A stretch of 64,000 nucleotides of DNA from Bugula neritina (GCA_964035545.1 OZ037767.1:14534801-14598800), one strand, 5' to 3'. Counted from the first letter of the stretch, positions 1-10,640 are shown. Notes: generated by a model not told the origin, from the letters alone. Numbers and translations: made by a program.

Positions 1-2844
1 CTACAAAGAAAGATACATTGACTGGAGATGAATGTGGTCAAGTACTAGCCTTAGTAAAGGGTTATCATGGTACTTTAGTCAGGTGATTATAAAAACATCA
101 TCTGTACTCCATTAACCTCTACTTGCAACCTATACTATCAAAAGAACTAGTGAATAGCTTCGTATATATGTAGAGGTCAAGTAAGCTGCTGGTAGCACCA
201 AGAAAACTCAGGAGTTTCATAAAAAAAGTTAAACACCATGTCTGGAAGATAATTCTATTGCAAATCTATGCATTTTTTAGTAAGGCTATTTTCTAAATAA
301 ACAATCACTGGTGCAAAATCAAAAAGTTTGCTAAATTTATTTCTACAATGATTTCGATTTTATTGTATTCCCATATTATTTCCCATATCATCATTCATAA
401 AATGTAGCTTTACTCAGGCTTGGCATGTATTTATTGCTTACCAAAATCTTTAACAACATTATAAAAACATTAAGTTGGCACTTTAAAATGGAAGTTTTTT
501 GCTATGACTCACCGTCACTTTTTGGATTGAAATTAAGCAAAGGTCTGTTTTATTTAAAAAATAAATAAATGATATACTAAATTGTAACTATTTGTCCACT
601 TTTAAATGTGTCCAAGCAATTTTTCTAAAAGAGGAAATTTTTCTCATAAATAGAAAGCTGATATAGTTTAAAATAAGAATTATTTAAAAAGTAGAACATG
701 ATTATATATATGTATATGTATATATTAGTTTGGCTGTAATTGATTTAATACTATTAGAATACAGCTAACAGTAAAAATTCAGGTTTTAAAACCTTAATAG
801 AAAAAATTTGTTGTAAAAGACTCAAAAGAGAGTCACAAGAACTATAAAGTCCAATTTTCAGTCTGCTATTTAAGGAATATTTTCATGACTCCAAACTCAA
901 AGACACCTAAATACGTAATTTCCCTTTTTATTAGTCCGTTACAACAACATTCTAACACAAGTGATTGACGAAATCTGCGGAAGGCATTGGCATAAGAAAC
1001 AAAAAAAATAATTTTAGTGCCAAACTGTGTAAAAAGAATATCGGCAAATGAAGGTAAATTTTTTTTAGTCCATCTTAAAGCCAACGAAGGTTTGTATTAA
1101 AAACATTAACATTGTTGTTTAGACTAGCTTAACGCCTCTAAACATGCAGAAAAGTCTTTTCTAGTAGCAATTCATTACTAATGTTATTTTCAAACTATGC
1201 CGACAGTAAGGATTGGTTCAAAAGTATTATTCTTTAAAGCCATTCTTTACGTTGTAGTCGACAGCTTCAAAATTTGAGAACATTTAAGAATTGTTGAAAT
1301 TTTTATGGATGTATATAACCAAAAGCATGTTTTGCAACTACGTCTAATTATTGTAAGCCTATTTTCCAAATTAAAGAGCCGTTAGGGTGATCTGTATTAC
1401 TAGTATTTTTTAGTACAAGAGCACTAGATTTAAGGCTTTTCAATTTTCTGTTAGCTTATCAAAGAAATCCAACTTTAGACAACTAACCTGTTGAATTACC
1501 AGTTAATCAGAAGATGGTCAGCTAAATATGAGTACAGTAGTAATTAGTAAGCATTAGTTACCACAACTTAATGCCTCACCGGCTTAGTCCATCACTGCAG
1601 ATTAATGAAACTCAAACTTAAGGTAGTGAGTTAAATGCCAGTTGGCAATAATGTTAGAAAACAAGGTGATAGTCTAAAGTCAATCACACTATTTCCAATA
1701 GTTAATCTATCTTGTCAAACTAATCAAAAGTGGAAGATTCGTCTTGAAGTGCAGGGTTATGTTTTTGTAACTTCACCATAAAGGTTTTCATTAGCTAATA
1801 AAATAGAAAATTCCTTATTGGTTAAAATTAGTACAAAGCATTACTAGTTTAGTTTTAAAGAACGGCATTAGTTAAAATTAGCACAGAACGAATTACTAGT
1901 GACTAAAATAAGGTTATAAGAAGGAGCTAATGAATTCCAGCATATGAATATCTTTTAATCAATACTTTATGTCACAGGTGATTTCAAACCCGTAGTCAAC
2001 AATGGAAATATTTCAAGATGTTCCGATTAGCCATTGGCTCTATAAAAAAAACAAATTGCCTCGGGTGGGCACCATTGTGTATTGCATAAAGTCAAAAACC
2101 TGTTACTTTTTAAGATTTCAACTTTGGTTGGTTTTAACTTTTCATTTACCCATTTATATAGAAAGATGAGCAGCTATAGTACATGTTAAAGAATTCCTCC
2201 CTGATGAATGCAATTCGCGACCTTCAAGTGTTGTTTTTAACGACTCCCATGGGTACAAATTTTAATATGGTTCAAGCACGAATGCTAAATATACGACAGC
2301 AGCAATTACTAGACAAATGCGGCAGAATTTGATCATTCTCTAATGCATTATTATGAGATGTCATTATCGAAGCGAGAAGCCTTGAACCAATGTAAGTGCG
2401 CCAGGGTTCTGTACTAACCTATCCCTTAGGCTCTTCTTTAAGACATGACAGATATCCTTTTACAATTCATTCCAGTGTCTTATATTGACATGAATGTTTA
2501 ATAACAAAAAACACCAGCTGCAAGATTGGATATTGAATACGCTTGAAATAGCTCATACTATATAATGATTATATAATTTCGAATCATTATTGCAATCTTT
2601 ATCTCTCCTAGCCGTGTAAAAGTGTAAGCTTAGTTCTAATTAGAAAATCAATCAAGCGATACCAATCATTGTACCGGTTGCTAACTACAGGTTTATTGAG
2701 GGTACAGTTCATGCTTTTTACAAAAAGTTAGAGTTTTTCAACAGCTGCAACATAAAACTGGAGCTCACCACTATCCCTTTTTGCTGGTGACTTGATCACA
2801 AGGACACAAGGACTTAACAAATTAAGTATTTAAGTTGAACATAC
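1..2844. other. AT-rich non-coding stretch, probably intron 2 of the left BCL11-like gene
   Basis: No reading frame here looks like a conserved protein on either strand. The position directly downstream (minus strand) of a good splice donor at 2844 makes this most likely the long second intron of the left BCL11-like gene, whose remaining exons would lie off the left edge. I saw no zinc-finger coding pattern in it. Confidence 0.5.
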
Positions 2845-3030
2845 TGCTATTAGATGGTTCCTTTTCATTGGAAAGTTTCCCACAAACTTCACGCTTGTGT
2901 TGGATGAACTTCAATGTACTGGATAGAGGAAAGCTGGCAGAGCATCTTCCACAAATCAGCTTGTCTTCATTCAAGGTGCCGTTGGTCCGTGACAGGTTAT
3001 GCAAGGTACTACTATGGGCTCTTTGGTCTC
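2845..3030 (-). CDS. BCL11: Left BCL11-like gene, coding exon 2 (CCHC finger)
   Basis: 186 nt, phase 1 to phase 1. Acceptor TTCTTTACAG ends at 3031 and donor GTATGT starts at 2844 (minus strand). The exon encodes KLICGRCSASFPLSSTLKF followed by IQHKREVCGK, a C-x2-C...H-x4-C finger that matches exon 2 of the right-hand gene and the first BCL11 finger of vertebrates. Confidence 0.82.
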
Positions 3031-4269
3031 CTGTAAAGAAAGCACAGCTATACTAACAACCTATATTCTGACCAGCTACTTTTCCAGGAGAGCCTGCATT
3101 TTGATTTGAGTTATATAAAGAACCTCTTTTACAGCTGTTTCATAACCAAACTGGAGCACATCCTTACCACTATATATACATACTTTCTCTGATTGTTGTT
3201 AGAATCTACATTTGTATCAGACAGTTGATTTGACCTGACACACCTGTTAGTACATGCCATTAGACAAAAGTACATGTGGTTTAGTTGTCTGCAATAGACA
3301 GCAGGGGTTTAACCACTGGCAGCATGACATTATCCAAGGCTATGTTTCTACAGAGTCAATGTTAAGGTCACCTAAAGGTCATGAAGAATTTCAGCTGGTC
3401 GCTGCTAATCACATACCTGACTGTCACTGAAACATATTTGTCATAACAATGTTGTGTGTTGATATTAGTATTTCAATAGTTATGCCAGTGTATAATCTAA
3501 ATTTTTCAGAATAAAAATTTTGACCTTGAGCCAAGGGACACAAATCTAAGTGACATATTTGCAAGGTTACAATAAATATGGTTAGTCATTCTACCAATAT
3601 TCAATACTGTTGCTTTTTTGGTTTTATTTACCTTTGATTGAGTTATTTTTTTTTTTATATAATTGAAAAAATTAACAAAACTTCACAACCGCAACAACCT
3701 AAAAATACTTCATTGTTTGCATACCAAATAGAACATAGCAGCTGATGTGAACATTTGGTTGCATAATACATTATTTAATACTTTAAACAACAAACAATAT
3801 TATCCAATCAGATAAAAGATCAACATCTAGTGACTTCTACCATGAACTTGTAAGTTCACAGGATGATTTGATATAGGTGAAGATGAAGACCTCTCTTATA
3901 AGCATTTTTTCCTGCAGGCACATTAATTATGCGCTAACTCTTTAACTCATTAAGCAATTTGTAACCTAATAGGAACTGCAGTACAGTTGGTTTTAGAAAA
4001 TTGCATTATTGAGTGTTAATATAGTTGATGTATGTGTGTGTGTCCTTGATAATTGGGCGTAAGACGTTAAGAACTATTTGATTTGTTTGTACTCAATAAG
4101 TTTAGCATATTTATTACCAACCTTCTGGTGAAGGGTCGTCAGAAAGCAACGGTGGACACTCAGACAAAGGACTGGACACGCCTTCCTTCAAGATGTTTCT
4201 GGTGATCAACTTTGCTGTCGCTTCGTTGGTGAAAAGCTGCTGCGGGTAATCTTGCTTCCTCCGCGACAT
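2845..4269 (-). CDS. BCL11: BCL11-like zinc-finger transcription factor, left copy (5' part only)
   Basis: Two exons (4269-4122 and 3030-2845, minus strand) join in phase 1 to give the first 111 residues of a BCL11/CTIP family protein. The start was chosen at MSRRKQDYPQQL because in BCL11, SALL and FOG proteins this motif is N-terminal and binds the histone chaperones RBBP4/7 of the NuRD complex. The second exon encodes a CCHC-type finger (CGRC, then HKREVC), the counterpart of the first vertebrate BCL11 finger. The protein is expected to be nuclear and repressive (family knowledge). The rest of the gene lies beyond the window. It is a paralogue of the plus-strand gene starting at 12433, with the same exon structure and intron phases. 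Base composition of the exons is richer in GC than the flanks, as for the other genes here. Confidence 0.8.
3031..4121 (-). other. Intron 1 of the left BCL11-like gene
   Basis: About 1.1 kb, bounded by GTTGGT at the donor and TTCTTTACAG at the acceptor on the minus strand. AT-rich, with no exon or RNA seen inside. Confidence 0.7.
4122..4269 (-). CDS. BCL11: Left BCL11-like gene, coding exon 1
   Basis: 148 nt, ATG at 4269-4267, donor GTTGGT starting at 4121, ending in phase 1. It encodes MSRRKQDYPQQL followed by a short tail rich in Ser, Pro and acidic residues. The reading frame stays open upstream with two more in-frame ATGs, up to 4323, so an 18-residue N-terminal extension is formally possible. 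The motif start is preferred because the family places it at residue 1, and an A is present at -3. Confidence 0.8.
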
Positions 4270-5248
4270 TCTCGACTCTGTCGGTAGAATCATAACGAAT
4301 GACCGCCGATCGTGTGGAGACAAATTGACAACCTCGTGGTTCTGCTGACCTCACAACATGGCTGAGCCTAAGCGCCAGCTGCGTTCCCGTTATCCGCTGT
4401 TGGACACACATTAGCTACTAGTACGACCACTACGCAACCACTTTGTTGAACTTTCAGAGCATATAGCACTTGCTTTTTGACACGCCCACATGTATCATAA
4501 TTCTATGCGCTTTATGAATATATACGTATTGAACCCTCACATGCAGAGTAAACGACCAATAGCCACTTTCTATTATCGGTGTAAGTATTTCATCACCTTT
4601 GATCGAGGTTATGCAAACAGAGTACCATCAGAAAAAAACGATGAAATGATTTAGTGCGTTTTTTACACATATATATTCAAATAGCACCGAGGGCCTAGAT
4701 AGTGACGCACCTTGTTATCATCTACTTTTATAGAGAAGGTAAATCTTTATCTTAGATTAAAAATTATAAAAAATTTTATGGCAGTGGTATAAAAATTGTT
4801 GGTGGTAAAAAAATATCCAGTAAAATGCTTGTTTATGCTCTCTACATTAAACAAAATATAAAACCACAACTTAATAAACAAAATTACTCTATACAGCTAA
4901 AACTAAACCAATAAGTTCTACACTACTCAACTTTCACACACTTTTCACTAATCCATGTTGTTTTTATATTCAAATATCTATATTTTGTCAACTCTAATTT
5001 ATTTTTATGCAAAGAAATCAGTATAATTTTTTACTCATGTAGTAATATAAAAAAACAAGATTATCTCCCTCGGTTTAAATAATTTGAAATAACTGCCACT
5101 CTCTGTACTTTGTGTCATGCATAGTGTTCAATGTAACGTAATAACTTTTGAATTTTTATCATTCATTGTTACTCTGAAGTGGTGCCTGAAATATCAGTAT
5201 AATTACTTTGCTTAATAATGTAATAAAACAACAATATTTCTCGTATAC
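4270..5248 (-). promoter_or_regulatory. Upstream region of the left BCL11-like gene
   Basis: About 1 kb between the minus-strand start codon and a TA microsatellite. The first 250 bases are less AT-rich than the rest, as in a 5' UTR or core promoter. A CCAAT box lies at 4556-4560, inverted relative to the gene and about 290 bases upstream of the ATG. No TATA box was convincing amid the AT-rich background. Confidence 0.35.
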
Positions 5249-5262
5249 TTATATATATATAT

Positions 5263-5328
<66 letters not shown>
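5249..5328. repeat. (TA)n microsatellite at the 5' edge of the retroelement
   Basis: About 80 bases of almost pure TA, interrupted once near 5264. The Penelope-like coding remnant starts directly after it. A second TA tract borders the 3' side of the element. Confidence 0.95.
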
Positions 5329-5330
<2 letters not shown>

Positions 5331-5339
5331 CTATATAAA

Positions 5340-6443
5340 ATCAACCAAAAGTTTGGAAATACCTTCGGTCTATACCGTGATGACGGCCTAGGAGTAATCA
5401 ACGACACTGCAAAAAATATAGATAGAATTAAAAAATCAATCTGCAAAATTTTCCAAAAACATAATCTAAATATCACCATTGAAGTAAACAAAAAAGTCGT
5501 CAACTATCTAGATATAAATTTTGACATTAGCAAAAGAACACACAAACCCCATGTAAAACCTAACAGCGAAATCCTATATGTAAACTCCAAATCCAACCAT
5601 CCACCCCATATCACAAGAAACATCCCACAAGCCATAAACAACAGGCTCTCCAATCTCTCATCTAACGAAGAAGTCTTCAGTCAAACAACAAAAATACACC
5701 AAGAAGCTCTAAGTAAAAGTGGATACACACATAACCTAACATTCCAGCCAACACATACCACTAGCAGACCAAAAAGAGAAAGACGACGAAACATCACATG
5801 GTATAACCCCCCATTCTCCAAAAGTGTATCAAGCAACCTGGGAAAACAATTTTTTAAAATTCTGGAGGAAGAAATACCCAAAGACCACAAACTCTACAAA
5901 ATTTTCAACAAAAGCAACATAAAACTCAGTTACAGCTGCTGCAGAAATTTAAACAACATAATCAACAGCCACAATAAAAGATTACTCAACCCAGCAAACC
6001 AACCTCCTCGAGAATGTAACTGCAGAAACAGCACAGTGTGCCCACTAGATGGAAAATGCCTCACAAAGTGCATCATATACCAAGCTACAGTTACAACCAA
6101 AGATGGCAGCCAACCCCAGACTTACGTGGGAACATCAGAAACAGAATTCAAAACCAGATTTTATAACCACAAATTAACTTTTAACAACAAAACAAAAAAG
6201 AACCATACTGAATTGAGCAAATATATCTGGAAACTAAAAGACAAGAACACCCATTTTGACATAACATGGAAAATTATGAAAAAGACCAACTCATACAACA
6301 AAGTCACTAAAAGATGCAACCTCTGCCTATGGGAAAAATATTTCATAATATACCAGCCCAGCAAATCTTCCCTTAATAACAGAAATGAAATTCTATCCAC
6401 ATGCAGACATGCACGTAAACACTACCTGGGCAACATCACATAA
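5340..6443 (+). CDS. Reverse transcriptase C-terminal part plus GIY-YIG endonuclease (5' truncated)
   Basis: Frame open for about 367 codons with stop TAA at 6441-6443 and no ATG before the RT motif, so it is a remnant, not a complete gene. It starts with GLYRDDGLGV, which carries the YxDD catalytic motif of the RT. Then come the RT thumb-like region (with NPPFSKSVSSNLGK), a cysteine cluster CNCRNSTVCPLDGKC, and a GIY-YIG type endonuclease region. There, YVGTSETEFKTRFYNH supplies the YVG and the catalytic Arg, and LWEKYF the late Glu. This domain order is that of Penelope-like elements and is common in cnidarian and molluscan genomes (family knowledge). No frameshift or stop was found, which suggests a fairly recent insertion. 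Function in the living copy: nicking and reverse transcription for retrotransposition. Confidence 0.8.
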   Translation: MNQKFGNTFGLYRDDGLGVINDTAKNIDRIKKSICKIFQKHNLNITIEVNKKVVNYLDINFDISKRTHKPHVKPNSEILYVNSKSNHPPHITRNIPQAINNRLSNLSSNEEVFSQTTKIHQEALSKSGYTHNLTFQPTHTTSRPKRERRRNITWYNPPFSKSVSSNLGKQFFKILEEEIPKDHKLYKIFNKSNIKLSYSCCRNLNNIINSHNKRLLNPANQPPRECNCRNSTVCPLDGKCLTKCIIYQATVTTKDGSQPQTYVGTSETEFKTRFYNHKLTFNNKTKKNHTELSKYIWKLKDKNTHFDITWKIMKKTNSYNKVTKRCNLCLWEKYFIIYQPSKSSLNNRNEILSTCRHARKHYLGNIT

Positions 6444-6671
6444 CAATACTAACAACTCTCAACCATAGTACTACCTATTATAAATTAGCCTTTCCATCAA
6501 ACATCTAGCTTTTATAGTTTAATCCTTTAGAAAAAGAGCAATTTAATTAATTAATAGATAACACCAAATCCACTACTATGTTTGCATTTCGTTTTACGTT
6601 GTGTTTAGCATGATAATTTTCTTTATGTAAAAATTTGAATAATCGGTATGCTTCATAGATTTTATTTATTT

Positions 6672-6729
6672 TTAGTCTAACACCTGAGGAGTGCAGTTTA
6701 CTGCACGAAACTATATAGTCGTGTAAGAT
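6672..6729 (+). ncRNA. Type I hammerhead ribozyme in the 3' region of the Penelope-like element
   Basis: All invariant parts are visible. The core CTGAGGA is at 6684-6690 (CUGANGA consensus). Stem II is GTGCAG/CTGCAC with loop TTTA (6691-6706), followed by GAAA at 6707-6710. Stem III is very short (ACT/AGT plus one more possible pair), and the cleavage triplet GTC ends at 6720. Stem I is formed by TCTAACAC (6676-6683) with GTGTAAGA (6721-6728), with one A-A mismatch. Because stem I is the open one, this is type I, with the minimal stem III reported for ribozymes of Penelope-like elements. It should self-cleave after C6720 and process element transcripts. Confidence 0.8.
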
Positions 6730-6776
6730 TTTTTAAATAAAATATATATGTATCATTAACAATCTGAACACACTAC

Positions 6777-6777
<1 letters not shown>

Positions 6778-6826
<49 letters not shown>

Positions 6827-6831
6827 ATGCA
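6778..6831. repeat. (TA)n microsatellite at the 3' edge of the retroelement
   Basis: TA dinucleotide tract of about 50 bases with one TTTATA interruption. It mirrors the tract on the 5' side of the Penelope-like fragment. Confidence 0.93.
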
Positions 6832-7514
6832 TAGAAGTAAATATAACTGAATTGGTGAATATAATTATCAGGTAAATTTTACTAAATATAATACAATAAA
6901 TATATGTATAAATGTAACCTTAAGTTAATATAAGGGAATGGTCAAAATCTCTTTTAAAAGTTAAAAGTTCATTCAAATTTTCAAAGCATGAAAATATGGT
7001 GATTGAATATTGTTCTGTAGTTCTTTTTGTGAAATTGGATTTCATAATTTTATATTATTGTGCTACAGAGTTCCGATTTCCTACAAACTGTAAGAAAAAC
7101 TTGAGTGTTGCTGCATGTGACTGATTCAATGTTGTAGAGGGAAAATGTGGGCGTGTTTTATAAAGTTGAATAATTCCTCAATAGTTATTACTTATTCTAA
7201 CTGTAATAATCTCCTACGTCCGAGAGAATTATAGCTTCACAGTGCACAATATATTCAAAATGCTCCTTGTGTTTTTTAAATTGTCTTCTCTTGTAATTCC
7301 TAATCTCGAACCTTAATGCATTGTATTGATGGCAAAGCAGCTAAAAAGTTTTAAATTGCTAAGATGACTGTGAAACTTTTGTTTTACCTCACCAATAACC
7401 TTCATTAGACAACCAATAATCATCAATAAATTAAAATAAAGATGATTCACATATGACATTGTAAGTTGATTTTTGTTTTTACACATTGAAATCAACAGCA
7501 ATACAAGGAAGTTC
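6832..7514. other. AT-rich non-coding DNA between the retroelement and the foldback repeat
   Basis: No convincing reading frame, RNA gene or repeat was seen in these 680 bases. Confidence 0.5.
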
Positions 7515-7699
7515 GAATGGCTTTATGAGCAGCTCTAAGTTGGGAGTGACTAAGTTCAGTTATATATAGTTTTCGGTTCTCAAGTTTGGAGTTGGGGGTA
7601 TAAATTGAAACTTGCTTAACCCCCAACTCTAATCTTGAGAACTGCAAGCTATAACTACACTCAGTCACTCCTAACTTGGGGCTGCTTATAGAACCATTC
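7515..7699. repeat. Foldback (inverted-repeat) element, about 84-bp arms
   Basis: The left arm 7515-7598 and right arm 7620-7699 are imperfect reverse complements, from GAATGG at the outer edge to GTTGGGGG at the inner edge, with a 21-base spacer. Short similar sequences lie just outside both arms (AGGAAGTTC at left, AGGAAAGTC at right) and may be a decayed target-site duplication. No coding capacity: a non-autonomous foldback or MITE-like element is the simplest reading. Confidence 0.75.
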
Positions 7700-7819
7700 A
7701 GGAAAGTCATCCAATTGTAACCTCTTAATAAGAAAATGCATGAAAAAGAGAAGATAATTTCAGACAAATTAGTTAATTAAAGAGATTACAACTCCAATAA
7801 ATGAAAATGAAAAATAATT

Positions 7820-7891
7820 GCCCACACTGGGAATCGAACCCAGGTCCTCCTGGTCTTGCAAGCAAGTGTGCTACCATTACATCACGGAGGC
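7820..7891 (-). repeat. tRNA-like repeat copy 1 (SINE head or tRNA pseudogene)
   Basis: 72 bases on the minus strand with a B box GGTTCGATTCC inside a good T arm (CTGGG/CCCAG) and a slightly decayed A box (TGATGTAATGG). The acceptor arms GCCTCCG and TGTGGGC still pair partly. The anticodon arm does not fold properly, so it is not a functional tRNA. Flanks (GTTTACCCAGTG upstream, CAATTATTTTTCA downstream) are shared with copy 2. Confidence 0.6.
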
Positions 7892-8048
7892 CACTGGGTA
7901 AACTCCACATTACATCCCACCCAGTTCTCTGAACTCCACTGGCCTATCTACTACTCCTTCAGTATTCAGGCTCTCCTGGCCACTCAACGATCCCTCGGAG
8001 TACTACTACTACACTTTACTAAAGGCCGAAATAGCTTGAAAAATAATT

Positions 8049-8125
8049 GCTCCCACTGGGAATCGAACCCAAGTCCTCTGCATGGCTTGCAAGCAATTAG
8101 TGTGCTACCATTGCACTACAGGAGC
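8049..8125 (-). repeat. tRNA-like repeat copy 2 (SINE head or tRNA pseudogene)
   Basis: 77 bases on the minus strand, 229 bases from copy 1. The A box TAGTGCAATGG fits the pol III consensus fully and the B box is GGTTCGATTCC. The D stem GTGC/GCAC, T stem, and acceptor stem GCTCCTG/TGGGAGC all pair. Extra bases in the anticodon region prevent a normal arm. It is better preserved than copy 1 and might still be transcribed by pol III. Confidence 0.6.
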
Positions 8126-8502
8126 CACTGGGTAAACTCTACATTACAGAAAACAATTTAAAAGTTACAGAATCCATTTTAACATGATTACAATAATAAA
8201 TCTCAGAAATCAAATAGTAAAAATAATCATTCCAACACAAAACTTGGCTTCTAGAAAAATCTTTACAGTGCTAGATTTTTTCTGAGTAAACACAGAATTT
8301 TCCTTATTGTAGCAACTGCTTTATATTACGTAATATGATTAAATTGTTTTTTATATACCAGAAAAGTGAGTAGTGTTGATGTTTGAAACAAAATTCCATG
8401 TAGGTGCTGAACATTGGTTTAACTTTTTATAAGAGTTTTACATTTGGTAATTGTCTTTTCTATTGCAGCTTGTATTGGTGCATATAATACTCACAATCTT
8501 CA

Positions 8503-9047
8503 GTATGTTATAATATGTTATGTGTTATGTGTTACATGTTATATGTTATATGTTATATGTTATATGTTATATGTTATATGTTATATTATATGTTATATGC
8601 TATACGCTATATGTTATATGTTATATGTTATATGTCATATGTTATATGTTATGTGTTATATGTGATATTATATGTTATATGCTATATGCTATATGTTATG
8701 TGTTACATGTTATATGTTATATGTTATATGTTATATGTTATATTATATGTTATATGCTATATGCTATATGTTATGTGTTACATGTTATATGTTATATGTT
8801 ATATGTTATGTGTTATATGTTATATGTTATATGTTATATGTTATATGTTATATTATATGTCATATGCTATATGTTATATATTATATGTTATATGTTATGT
8901 GTTATATGTTATATGTTATATGCTATATGCTATATGTTATATGTTATATGTTATATTATATGTCATATGCTATATGTTATATATTATATGTTATATGTTA
9001 TGTGTTATATGTTATATGTTATATGCTATATGCTATATGTTATATGT
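8503..9047. repeat. Heptanucleotide satellite (TTATATG)n with higher-order structure
   Basis: About 545 bases built from TTATATG with variants CTATATG, TTATGTG, TTACATG and the junction TATTATATG. Blocks of about 74-83 and 101-112 bases recur, the last two almost identical, so the array has grown by duplicating blocks and not only by slippage. Because 7 is not a multiple of 3 and the unit has no stop, all plus frames stay open. These are not genes. Confidence 0.93.
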
Positions 9048-9049
9048 GA

Positions 9050-10638
9050 ATCATCTTCATTTTAATGTAAAATTTCTTATTTTTTTATATGTTTACTAGT
9101 GAAACATTTTGAACAATTGTCTTCTTCATTTTATATAAACCAAGTGTTGTCAAGAAATTGGAATAAAGTCACAATGTAAAGTTGTCAATGAAATTATGTA
9201 TGATCAAGTTAGGCCATAAATTAACATGTTTAACAATCACTGACCACAAATATTAAAAATATATTCAAAATTATAGAATTATATATATAGCACTTTAGAT
9301 AATTCTCAAAACCTGTGTTGACTTCTAAATCACTATGAGAAGCTTTTGCATATCAATAGTTGTTAACAATACAAGCCCATAAATGCAGAGGATATAAATG
9401 ACCTTGAAACATTTTGACCTTGAGAACAAGTTGAGCTAATTTGATGTCAGTAAGAAGAAGGTATAAATATTTAGCTGGTAAAGTATAATTGCAGAAAACA
9501 CCAGAAGGAAACTAGAGAATATAGATGTAGACTGAAGGTGACCCAAAGCAGAAATAGTATGGCACCACTAATAGAGGAAGTGATGTAACTAAATGTTGCA
9601 GAAGACATTAGGTCAAACAGAGGAGAGTAATTCAAATCACGCAAAATCTTTCCAACTTATGAAAACAAAACTTGGTGAAAGAGAAAAATTGCTACTTCTA
9701 GCCGTTACACTTGAATCATTTTATTACAACTGTAGTAGAAATGAACGTGTATAGTAATATTTTTAATCGCAAATAACCCAAAATGATGCAAATCTGGGTA
9801 CATTTAAGCTATCCTATATGTATTGGTTGAGCAGCATTTTACACGTAATTGTCTGCTCAGAGTTTATTACTTTCACTCCTGTTAGCTGATCTGTCAATTT
9901 TAGATAATGCATATTCTGAAACTCAAATTGGTTGACTGATGAACTTTTCTAAAATGCTTTTTAACATTAGGTTGAGAATTTTATTAAACCATTTCCTATA
10001 TTGGCTGTATCATTTCTCAATCAGCGTTGTAGATGTAAAAATATCTCTATCAGAGCGTTTGTTTTATCATTTGCATCTTTTCAAGTTTATGAGTAGCATT
10101 TCTACCTGTCAAAATATTGCATCAAGATTGCGAAACATCAAAGTAGGGCATTTGGTTGATATTTGAAGGTTTGTTATCATATCCTGTTGCAATAAAAATT
10201 ACATCACAATGTAGGACAATAATATGTATATATTATATTGGCTACATATTTTTCAAAATTTTGCAATTTTAAACTTATATGACCAACTTTAGGCAAAGCA
10301 TTAAATAATTTTTGGAAAAGGAAATAAATTATAAGTTCTAAAATTAAAATCTAGTGCTTTATTACTTCTAATATTTATTTTCAGTAGCAATTTTCTAAAT
10401 TTAGCAGCTGATCATCTACTATTAGTGACATTGAAAATATGTGCCAATAACCATGAGCGCTAAAATCACATAAATCACTGATGGTAACGAGCATACAGGT
10501 TTGAAAAGCGATTTTCATCGCCCCAAGTAGGCCTCTTTTCAAAAAATCATAGAATCAGTTAGTAATGCTTTCAATTGGAAAGTTTCTTGACAATAAGACT
10601 TTACATGAAATAACCATGAAACTTGCATGAGCATTTGA

Positions 10639-10640
<2 letters not shown>
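9050..10640. other. Non-coding DNA between the satellite and a TA tract
   Basis: AT-rich, no supported gene. A 75-codon open frame at 9939-10166 has no recognisable motif and ordinary AT-driven composition, so it is not called. Confidence 0.5.

Larger units (their letters stand above)
5330..6735 (+). mobile_element. 5'-truncated Penelope-like retroelement with GIY-YIG endonuclease and hammerhead ribozyme
   Basis: A fragment of a Penelope-like element, from the catalytic YxDD motif of the reverse transcriptase to the 3' end. It has an open frame to 6443, an AT-rich 3' UTR, a hammerhead ribozyme at 6672-6729 and ends near a TA tract. Truncation at the 5' side is typical of copies made by target-primed reverse transcription. 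Flanking TA repeats on both sides suggest insertion into a TA microsatellite, or that the element carries TA at its ends. It lies between the two divergent BCL11-like genes. Confidence 0.8.

Noticed and set aside
6161-6400. 79-codon minus-strand open frame
   Set aside because: Antisense shadow of the GIY-YIG coding region.
7820-8125. Functional tRNA genes
   Set aside because: A and B boxes and T arm are good, but the anticodon arm cannot form in either copy.
7856-8161. 101-codon plus-strand open frame
   Set aside because: Runs antisense across the two tRNA-like repeats. No protein motif.
8444-9099. Several overlapping plus-strand open frames of up to 194 codons
   Set aside because: They are translations of the TTATATG heptamer array, open only because the unit lacks stop codons.
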